From: Agaribacter marinus
Lineage (GTDB): Bacteria > Pseudomonadota > Gammaproteobacteria > Enterobacterales > Alteromonadaceae
Length of the DNA stretch: 64,000 bases
Direction: 5' to 3'
NCBI RefSeq assembly: GCF_030160655.1
Contig: NZ_BSOT01000009.1
Location: 62,001-126,000, forward strand
Shown here: positions 20,185-27,507 of the stretch, one piece after another
Position numbering within the stretch: the stretch's first letter is position 1
Layout: every line of letters begins with the position of its first letter
Program-made: the position numbers and the translations under genes
The notes under the pieces: generated by a model
The model's input: the letters and a program-made list of their open reading frames with translations, nothing else
The model's database searches: none
Told to the model about the DNA's origin: nothing

Positions 20185-21036
20185 ATGAAAGATTTAACAC
20201 TTAAAACGTTGGCTGTCGCTGTTGGTATAAGTTTCTTGGCCGCATGTAGCGGTGATGATGGCGAAGCTGGTGCACCAGGTCCGGCTGGTCCTGTTGGACC
20301 TGCAGGTGAACAAGGGCCGGCGGGTCCAGAGGGTCCTCAAGGTCCCGCAGGTGAAGATGCGCCAACAGCAGGTTTGGCTACATATAACGTTGTTGTGACA
20401 AACTTGACTCACGGTCAACCTTTAGCGCCACTGGCTGTTATCGCACATGAGCCTGGCTATTACGCATTCAAAGCTGGCGAGCCAGCGAGTGTAGGTATAG
20501 AAGTATTAGCCGAAGGTGGGAGTCCTGCCGGTGTCATCGATGAATCTAAAGAAGCGATACAATTTTTAGATGCTGCCCCTGGATCAGGCCCAATAATGCC
20601 GGGTCAAAAGAGTGAAAACATCACACTTGTTGTACCGGTACTTGACTCAGATAATTTGCAGCTTACGGTTACATCTATGCTAATTGATACAAATGACGCA
20701 TTTACTGGCGTTACAGGGTATGACATTAGCAACATGGAAATTGGTGAAAGTGTATCATTCACGACAATTACATGGGATGCAGGTACAGAAGCAAACACAG
20801 AAACGGCAGATACAATGCCGGGTCCTGCGGCCACAGCAGCGGGTGGTGGTGGCGCGCCAGCAGGATTTAGCGAAGTGCGCGACGACATCATTGATGCAGT
20901 AAGAGTTCACGCAGGCGTGGTGACGGCCGAAAACGCCGACGACCCGAGTAAAGAAGGATTATCAAGCTCAGTGCTAGATCAAAGCGACAGATTTGACAAT
21001 CCAACAGCGAAAGTTGTGGTAACACGTAGTAGGTAA
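20185..21036 (+). CDS. Collagen-like spondin-domain lipoprotein
   Basis: A 283-residue paralogue of the preceding protein. The signal peptide ends in a lipobox, LAAC (Cys near 20), so the protein is lipid-anchored. Directly after it comes a run of about ten collagen-like Gly-X-Y triplets (GAPGPAGPVGPAGEQGPAGP and on, about 28-57), then the spondin_N domain (TYNVVVTNLTHGQPLAPLAVIAHEPGYYAFKAGEPAS onward) and the shared end FDNPTAKVVVTRSR. The collagen segment probably forms a triple-helical stalk holding spondin domains away from the membrane; this is inference. Ligand unknown. Confidence 0.85.
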   Translation: MKDLTLKTLAVAVGISFLAACSGDDGEAGAPGPAGPVGPAGEQGPAGPEGPQGPAGEDAPTAGLATYNVVVTNLTHGQPLAPLAVIAHEPGYYAFKAGEPASVGIEVLAEGGSPAGVIDESKEAIQFLDAAPGSGPIMPGQKSENITLVVPVLDSDNLQLTVTSMLIDTNDAFTGVTGYDISNMEIGESVSFTTITWDAGTEANTETADTMPGPAATAAGGGGAPAGFSEVRDDIIDAVRVHAGVVTAENADDPSKEGLSSSVLDQSDRFDNPTAKVVVTRSR

Positions 21037-21067
21037 ACCTGTAGTTTTGTAGTTGGTTTACTTGTGT

Positions 21068-21100
21068 AAAAGGAGGTGTTTAATGACACCTCCTTTTTTT
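21068..21100. terminator. Bidirectional terminator between the spondin pair and the gspC-like gene
   Basis: AAAAGGAGGTGT (21068-21079), loop TTAATG, ACACCTCCTTTT (21086-21097) then TTT. A perfect 12-bp stem with A-tract on the left and T-tract on the right can serve both convergent transcripts. The stop codon of the minus-strand gene lies in the T-tract. Confidence 0.92.
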
Positions 21101-21869
21101 AATTGCTAAACGTCAAATCTTCAGAGGGTATATCTAGGTACAAAGTAGCTAGTTTGCCGTTGCGTTGCACTTCAAATTTAATGGAGTCCAAGTGGTGAAC
21201 TTGCTCGGATAGCGCTTTAATATTAGCTTGCTCGTTTACATTTATATTGTTGATTCTTTTAATCACATCTCCCTCTTGCAACCCGGCTTGCGTAAATAGC
21301 TTATAGCTTTTACCCGGTGATGCATGAAAGTCTTCCATTGGTGTTTGTAGCGGCGTCAAATCGATTATATGTTCTAGTAGTTTTGGGCGGGTACCAATTT
21401 GCTCTGATGTCATTTGAGAGAAGGGTATTTTATCTTTCTCGTTTTTCGTAGATAACAGGTTTGCATCATATAAGGGTAATTCAAATACTGTATTGTTAAA
21501 AACCAAGGATACAACGGTATCTGAAAGTTGCGTAAATTTAATGGGTTGGTGGAATACAAAATCACCTAATTGATAGGTAATTACCTCGCTCTTCGATTCC
21601 AACAATGCGATATTCTTATTTACATCAGTACCGAGCACGAGAATATCAATTGGTAAGATAATTCTGTCCTTTAATAGTGTGCCATCATTTTTTGTCGTAG
21701 CGACTTGTTCAGCGATTTTATTCCCCTCGTCAGTGAATATACTCGTCCCTATCGTGTCATTTTTATGATTTAACTTATGCGTATTTTCCGGTATATCGAC
21801 GGCTTTTTCTGGCGAGGCTTTCAATGAATACATTACGTATCCAAGCGTCGTCGTTACTACAATTATCAT
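21099..21869 (-). CDS. GspC-like type II secretion protein with PDZ domain (orphan)
   Basis: A 256-residue protein with an N-terminal membrane segment, a homology-region domain (ILVLGTDVNKNIALLESKSE...YQLGDFV, about 75-155) and a C-terminal PDZ domain (SYKLFTQAGLQEGDVIKRIN, about 190-250). This is the layout of GspC/PulC, the inner-membrane protein that contacts the secretin GspD in type II secretion. No other gsp gene is adjacent. The start is uncertain. The ATG at 21869 begins inside the hydrophobic stretch, yet the same frame upstream encodes a plausible cytoplasmic tail (APKIKVSWSTAL) with no ATG, GTG or TTG before a TGA. An overlapping 18-codon ORF (ATG at 21925) ends in TAATG at this start. 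A frameshift, coupled leader or rare start are all possible. Confidence 0.78.
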   Translation of the reverse strand: MIIVVTTTLGYVMYSLKASPEKAVDIPENTHKLNHKNDTIGTSIFTDEGNKIAEQVATTKNDGTLLKDRIILPIDILVLGTDVNKNIALLESKSEVITYQLGDFVFHQPIKFTQLSDTVVSLVFNNTVFELPLYDANLLSTKNEKDKIPFSQMTSEQIGTRPKLLEHIIDLTPLQTPMEDFHASPGKSYKLFTQAGLQEGDVIKRINNINVNEQANIKALSEQVHHLDSIKFEVQRNGKLATLYLDIPSEDLTFSN

Positions 21870-22311
21870 TAAGGCCGTAGACCAAGAAACTTTGATTTTG
21901 GGCGCCTCTCTTTGTCAACTGTCATTGCTGCGCAAGTTAACTTGACTAAACATATTTGTCGCTACTTGTGTATCGGTACGTACTATTTTTAATTGACGAT
22001 TATTTTGAAGTATGTGAGTCAACATGCAATTTAGTAGTTAATACTTAAAATTCGAATTAATAATTGGTCAAAATTTAAATTATGAATAAATAAATCGAAA
22101 TTTTACTCATTAATAAGTTCATAATATTATTTTGTGTGATACGTATATCTGGATGTTAAAAAAAATATATATAAATCAACGCTTTATTTTTAATTGAAAA
22201 GCTGGCGCGGACAGTGCTATGGGCGAGTAACACGTACTTTATATGAGTACGCAGTATTAAGCATTACCCTGTTGTTCGTTGTACGAAGATGTATAACGAG
22301 AGGAGATAAAA
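21870..22311. other. AT-rich divergent intergenic region
   Basis: 442 bases between the gspC-like gene and the subtilase gene. Very AT-rich, with short palindromes such as AATTCGAATT, but no convincing gene or recognisable operator. The promoter of the subtilase gene is presumably here; I cannot place it confidently. Confidence 0.5.
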
Positions 22312-24027
22312 ATGAAGTTAATCAGTAAAGCCACTATTCTTGCCTGCAGTATCGCATTGACCTTATCAGTGCAAAGCGAAAATACGCCAGACCTGCCTGT
22401 TACAGCAGCGACTAAGGTATTGGCTTCAGCAAGCAGTGAAATCACTGAACAACAATCATATATCATCCAAGGCACGAGCATTGCGCATTTGACTACCGTA
22501 TTAGAAGCCGCTGGCGTTTCAGTTGCTCGTGAGTTCCCAATCATCAATTCTGTCTCCGCAGTATTAACCAGTGACCAAGTTAAAGCGATAACAAAGATCG
22601 GTAGTTTGTCTTTAAAACAGGATGGTGTCGTAAAGACGCAAAGTCCTATGCCTGCGCATATGCAATGGGAAATAAACAACAACATAGCGCAGCAAGTAGA
22701 AGCGCATCGTTTGCATACCATTGGTCTAAAAGGGCGTGGTGTGACAATTGCTATCGTTGATAGTGGTACAAATGTCAATGGCGACTATGGCCGACGCTTA
22801 GCTGAACATGAAGACGGTAGCAATCGTTTAGTGGCAAAATACGATGCGACACTTGGTCAATTGTCTACTGTAAAAAATGATGATCAAAACGGCCATGGGA
22901 CGCATGTTGCAAACATTATAGGTAGCAGGTTTAAACATGGTACAGGTGTCTGGCATCGTTACAATGGCATTGCACCTGAGGCAAATATTTTACCAGTAAA
23001 AGCGTTTGATGCCGAAGGTAAAAGTAACTACTCGACAGTACTCGATGCACTCAATTGGATCTATCAAAATCGCGACAAAAAGCGTATTCAAGTAGTTAAT
23101 CTTTCATTAGGCACTGCAGCGACTAGTCGCTATTGGGAGGATCCTATCAACCAAGCCGTGACGAAACTATGGGATGCTGGCATTGTGGTAGTTGCTTCTG
23201 CGGGTAACAACGGTGAAGAACTTGGTATTACAGTACCGGGTAATAATCCTTATATTATAACAGCAGGTGCAGCGACCGATAACCGTACGCCGTTTGATTA
23301 TTCAGATGACCGCATTGCTTCTTTTTCGTCCATGGGGCCTACTTATGATGGCTTTGTTAAGCCTGATGTGGTGGCACCTGCGACAAATATTGCGGTTAAA
23401 TTTCAACAAAATATTCTTGCTAGAAAATTAAAACTTCATCCCCTTGGGCATGACTACGCAGAAATTTCAGGGACATCTCAGGCGGCGGCTATTGTAACAG
23501 GTGTGGCTGCATTGGTAGTACAAAATAACCCGCATCTTTCACCAGATGATGTGAAATGTAAAATCATGACAGCAGCGCGCGCAGCTGTTACACAAGAAGG
23601 TAAGTATAGCTTTTCACCTTTTAAGCAAGGCGCTGGCTTAGTTGACGCTTACGAAGCGGTAATGACACACACCACAGGTTGTGCAAATAAAGGCTTAGAT
23701 ATTAAGGCTGATATTGCTGATACCGCGCATTTTATTGGGCCAGTTGAGCAGACAGATACAGGTGAGTTTGCGATTCGTTTGTTTGATGGGACATTGGTAA
23801 ATGCAGATGAGCATTGGTCTACACAACTTATTGATATTAATGGTGGTCATTGGGGTGGCAATAGAATGCGCCTCTTGGAAGCCCATGCAACTGATAACGC
23901 TTTAGATTTGTTAGGTGCACATTGGGAAGGACAAACGATCGATATAAATGGTGGTCATTGGGGCGGAGACAAACTGCGAATAATGGCTCAAAGTACTCAG
24001 TCCGTTGAGAATGCTGAAAGTAACTAA
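22312..24027 (+). CDS. Secreted S8 family serine peptidase (subtilase)
   Basis: The 571 residues are ordered as signal peptide (about 1-22), I9-type inhibitor propeptide (about 50-105), catalytic domain (about 120-455) and C-terminal extension. The triad is visible: Asp in IAIVDSGT, His in DQNGHGTHVANI, Ser in ISGTSQAAAIVTG, with the oxyanion Asn in ASAGNNGEELG. The C-terminal part has two copies of IDINGGHWGG(N/D)(R/K)xR spaced 36 residues apart (108 nt; first at 23830, second at 23938), with an intermediate LLGAHWEG. The repeat may be a processing or secretion element. AGGAG precedes the ATG. It lies beside an orphan GspC-like gene, consistent with type II export, though that link is inference. 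Confidence 0.9.
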   Translation: MKLISKATILACSIALTLSVQSENTPDLPVTAATKVLASASSEITEQQSYIIQGTSIAHLTTVLEAAGVSVAREFPIINSVSAVLTSDQVKAITKIGSLSLKQDGVVKTQSPMPAHMQWEINNNIAQQVEAHRLHTIGLKGRGVTIAIVDSGTNVNGDYGRRLAEHEDGSNRLVAKYDATLGQLSTVKNDDQNGHGTHVANIIGSRFKHGTGVWHRYNGIAPEANILPVKAFDAEGKSNYSTVLDALNWIYQNRDKKRIQVVNLSLGTAATSRYWEDPINQAVTKLWDAGIVVVASAGNNGEELGITVPGNNPYIITAGAATDNRTPFDYSDDRIASFSSMGPTYDGFVKPDVVAPATNIAVKFQQNILARKLKLHPLGHDYAEISGTSQAAAIVTGVAALVVQNNPHLSPDDVKCKIMTAARAAVTQEGKYSFSPFKQGAGLVDAYEAVMTHTTGCANKGLDIKADIADTAHFIGPVEQTDTGEFAIRLFDGTLVNADEHWSTQLIDINGGHWGGNRMRLLEAHATDNALDLLGAHWEGQTIDINGGHWGGDKLRIMAQSTQSVENAESN

Positions 24028-24048
24028 TTCTCTAGCTATCTAAAGTGT

Positions 24049-24079
24049 AAAAAGAGCTTTGATTTCCAAAGCTCTTTTT
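24049..24079 (+). terminator. Rho-independent terminator of the subtilase gene
   Basis: AAAAAGAGCTTTG (24049-24061), loop ATTTC, CAAAGCTCTTTTT (24067-24079): a perfect 13-bp arm pair ending in a T-run, 22 bases after the stop. It also shows that the longest possible reading frame of the next gene (from TTG at 24059) begins inside a terminator and should be trimmed. Confidence 0.93.
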
Positions 24080-24163
24080 ATATGTAAGCACAACAAAAGT
24101 GCAAGATACAAATTCTTTGCTACATTACTATCAAGAACACATTCAGCAGTCCGATACAACTAT

Positions 24164-27100
24164 ATGCAGCTTATTTTTCAAACATTAATATTACTCACTG
24201 GGTTCAAGCGTGTAAGCACGACCTTGGCAGTGCTAATAAGCCTGCTTAATCACGATACAGTGTTGGCAGAAAGCGCATATAAAAATATCAGTTTTTCGCA
24301 GATGACGATGGAGGATGGCTTAAGTTCCGATAGCATTACGGATATCTTTCAAGATGACAAAGGTTTTTTGTGGCTAGCGACGCAAGATGGCTTAAACCGC
24401 TACGATGGCAACAGTCTTAAACATTACCTATATTCTCCTAAAGATAGTAATACGCTATCCGCGCCATGGATAAATTCAGTTATCGAAGACCAAAATGGCC
24501 TGATTTGGGTGGGGACTGATAACGGTCTAAATATTATTGATCCCGTTTCAGACACCGTGCAGAGAATTTTTGCATCAAAGGGCACGGCAAGCTTAAGTGC
24601 AAATAGAGTTGGTGATTTATATTTGGATGCGTCAAACACAATCTGGATGCTTGCAGATGGCATATTAAATAAGTATTCGTCCGATAAACAAAAAGTTACT
24701 CATCAAAAATTTTATGCTCAGAGTGGTGAGCAGCTAAAGATTAAAGCATTTCAGGCTTTAAGTGACTGGCAGTTTTTGCTTGGTACAGAAAATAAAGGTT
24801 TGTATCTTTATTCACCGCAGTCTGACGCCTTTACACCATTACGCGGCCACTTTATTAAAAATGCTGAAATTGTATCCGTTGCGGTAAGTACACTATATAT
24901 TTCGAGTAACAATACACTTTGGGTTGGCACTGCGTCATCGGGTTTGTTCAAGGTGGATATGAAAGACCTACTGAGCGACAAGGTGGCTGCAACAATTGCG
25001 CATATTCCTGCCTCTGGCGATACGCATATTAAAGAATTAATAGAAGACCAAGACAACACCTTGTGGGCAGCCACTAATAGCGGTTTGGCTTACTCAAATC
25101 AGGCGCATGACCTCAATTTTATTAGACGGAATCCTCGCGATTCAGATTCTTTAGTGTCAGATGAGGTCAATACAATATTCATTGACGAGAGCGGCATTTT
25201 TTGGGTGGGGACATTTTCTGGCATCAGTAAATGGAACACATTTTCAAAGTATTTTACTAATATTGACGCTGACGGCATTCAGGGGGTCAGTTTATCCGGC
25301 GCTGATGTTACCGGTATCGATATTATTAACCATGACAAGATATTGGTCTCTAATCTAAAAGGCCTCGACCTTGTCACGATATCTACCGGCAAAGTCGAGA
25401 ATATACCTGTGCAGCTTAGTCAACAACAAGGGTTAGCAGAAGCGGAAGTTATGTCTGTAAAGTATCGGCATGAGAATGAAATATGGGTTGGTTATCGCAA
25501 TAAAGGTGTGAGTAAATTCAATCCGAAAACGCTGGAATTTAACCACTATGAGTATAAAAGAGATGATACTTCGAGTATTGGCGCAGCAGGTATTCCTTAC
25601 ATATTACGCTTAGCGAATATACAGAAGGACATGTGGTTTACTACTTTTGGTGGCGGTATTAGTTTATACAACGAGAGCGATAATGCTTTTATATCTTACG
25701 CGCGAAATGAAGATGATCAATATACCCTAAGCTCAAATCGCGTAATTTCTGCCTACGAAAGTTCAGAAGACTTGATTTGGCTCGGCACCTTAGATGATGG
25801 CATAAACATATTTAATCCAAGAACCAAGTCAAACTATCGAGTAAACGGGCTACTTGATACACAGTACAAAATAAAAGAGATTATTCGAGGTTTCACTGAA
25901 GATGGTGAGGGTAATATGTGGGTGGCTACCAATGGACGAGGCCTACTTTATATTTCAGCAGAAACCCTACAAGCGGGTAGATTTGATTACCAAATGCTGG
26001 TGCGTGAAGATGGCTTGCCCTCGAATAGTATTGCAGGTATTGAGTACGCCGCAGATGGATACATTTGGGCTAGTACTTACAAAGGATTGGTAAAAGTCAA
26101 TCCGAAAACCTTTGAGATGAAGGTTTTTACCACTGCCCATGGTTTGAAAGACAATAATTTTAACTCTATGTCACACACCCAGTTACCAGATGGTCGCCTA
26201 GTATTTGGCAGTACCAGCGGTATTAGTATTTTTGACCCCAAACAACTGGCGAAAGAACAGCGGCATTTTCCGATAGAGATAACACAATTTCATAAACTGA
26301 ATACCGTATACAACCCTGCGGTAATTAAAAACAGTCTAGATGAAATTGTGGTGCAACATGACGATTACCTTGTTGGGTTTGAATTTGCTGGCCTTGATTA
26401 CGTTTCGCCTGACGATAACAAGTTTAAGTATCGTCTTATCGGTTTTGACCCTGACTGGGTCGACGCGAGTGAAGGCAACAAAGCGGTGTATACAAACTTA
26501 CCGTCTGGCGACTATACATTTCAAGTCATTGGGGCGAATAGCGATGGGCACTGGAATGAAGAAGGGGCAAGCATAAAACTGGTTGTCAAGCCGCCCATTT
26601 GGCTATCGTTTTGGGCGTATATCGTTTACTTTTTTATGTTCATGTTAGTCATCTTAGTGGCTGCTCGGATGCTTAGGTTGAGAAATGAACGAGAAAAACG
26701 TTACCTAGAAAAACTTGAAAATGATGTGAGTGAGCGAACGCAAGAATTACAGCGCTTAAATACAGAACTACTAAATGCCAGCGTAACTGACCAATTGACC
26801 GGGCTGCATAACCGTCGGTATTTGAATAATGTGTTGCCGGGTGTCGCAAAAGAAGCGTTGCAGAAGTTTACGGCAGTCATTGCCGGTATGGACGAACAAA
26901 GTTTGGGGGATAGCCAAGTGGTTGCGCCTCGCATATTTTTTCTGATGTTTGATATGGACGGCTTTAAACCGGTTAATGACACTTATGGACATGATGTTGG
27001 TGACAAGGTAATTGAACAAGTCGCAGACTTGCTTAAAGACGTTTGCCGGGTAAACGACATCGTGGTGCGCTGGGGTGGAGATGAGTTTTTAATTGTGGGG

Positions 27101-27451
27101 CATGTGAATCAAGCGAAAGAAGCAACTCAACTGGCTGAACGTGTGAGATCCGTTATTGCCAGTCATGAATTTGATTTAGGAATTTCACAGCCAATTCACC
27201 TGTCCAGCTCAATCGGATTTTCTTTATATCCCTTCAGTCAGTTTTCACCTGAAGCATTAACGTGGGATCACGTGCATATTCTTGCTGACAATGCGCTTTA
27301 TGAATCAAAAGGAAATGGCCGAAATACATGGACAGGCATATTGCCTAAAAATGAGCTATTGCCCTATTCCGCACTCAATCAAATCACTGCAAATGTAGAG
27401 GCTGCCATTCAACAAGGTTTTGTTGAGCTGGTTTCACATAAAAAATCTTAG
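24164..27451 (+). CDS. Two-component-propeller sensor diguanylate cyclase (Reg_prop-Y_Y_Y-TM-GGDEF)
   Basis: I chose the ATG at 24164 (1095 residues) because the upstream in-frame TTG lies in the preceding terminator and this ATG opens a signal-like hydrophobic stretch. Next come many Reg_prop repeats (for example GLSSDSITDIFQDDKGFLWLATQDGLNRYDG) forming two periplasmic beta-propellers, a Y_Y_Y domain (about 730-800), one membrane helix (PPIWLSFWAYIVYFFMFMLVILV, about 808-832), a short coiled coil and a GGDEF domain. The active motif GGDEF (near 971) and inhibitory RxxD I-site (RVND, near 962) are intact, so it should make c-di-GMP in response to an extracellular ligand, perhaps a glycan. Its convergent neighbour is a candidate c-di-GMP receptor. 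Confidence 0.9.
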   Translation: MQLIFQTLILLTGFKRVSTTLAVLISLLNHDTVLAESAYKNISFSQMTMEDGLSSDSITDIFQDDKGFLWLATQDGLNRYDGNSLKHYLYSPKDSNTLSAPWINSVIEDQNGLIWVGTDNGLNIIDPVSDTVQRIFASKGTASLSANRVGDLYLDASNTIWMLADGILNKYSSDKQKVTHQKFYAQSGEQLKIKAFQALSDWQFLLGTENKGLYLYSPQSDAFTPLRGHFIKNAEIVSVAVSTLYISSNNTLWVGTASSGLFKVDMKDLLSDKVAATIAHIPASGDTHIKELIEDQDNTLWAATNSGLAYSNQAHDLNFIRRNPRDSDSLVSDEVNTIFIDESGIFWVGTFSGISKWNTFSKYFTNIDADGIQGVSLSGADVTGIDIINHDKILVSNLKGLDLVTISTGKVENIPVQLSQQQGLAEAEVMSVKYRHENEIWVGYRNKGVSKFNPKTLEFNHYEYKRDDTSSIGAAGIPYILRLANIQKDMWFTTFGGGISLYNESDNAFISYARNEDDQYTLSSNRVISAYESSEDLIWLGTLDDGINIFNPRTKSNYRVNGLLDTQYKIKEIIRGFTEDGEGNMWVATNGRGLLYISAETLQAGRFDYQMLVREDGLPSNSIAGIEYAADGYIWASTYKGLVKVNPKTFEMKVFTTAHGLKDNNFNSMSHTQLPDGRLVFGSTSGISIFDPKQLAKEQRHFPIEITQFHKLNTVYNPAVIKNSLDEIVVQHDDYLVGFEFAGLDYVSPDDNKFKYRLIGFDPDWVDASEGNKAVYTNLPSGDYTFQVIGANSDGHWNEEGASIKLVVKPPIWLSFWAYIVYFFMFMLVILVAARMLRLRNEREKRYLEKLENDVSERTQELQRLNTELLNASVTDQLTGLHNRRYLNNVLPGVAKEALQKFTAVIAGMDEQSLGDSQVVAPRIFFLMFDMDGFKPVNDTYGHDVGDKVIEQVADLLKDVCRVNDIVVRWGGDEFLIVGHVNQAKEATQLAERVRSVIASHEFDLGISQPIHLSSSIGFSLYPFSQFSPEALTWDHVHILADNALYESKGNGRNTWTGILPKNELLPYSALNQITANVEAAIQQGFVELVSHKKS

Positions 27452-27507
27452 TATGAATGGGTCAACGAACAAGTAGCGCTGATGTCTACCGGAGCGTTTT
27501 GAAATTC

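Noticed and set aside
24059-24163. N-terminal extension of the propeller-GGDEF gene from a TTG
   Set aside because: It starts inside the subtilase terminator stem; the ATG at 24164 opens a signal-like segment instead.
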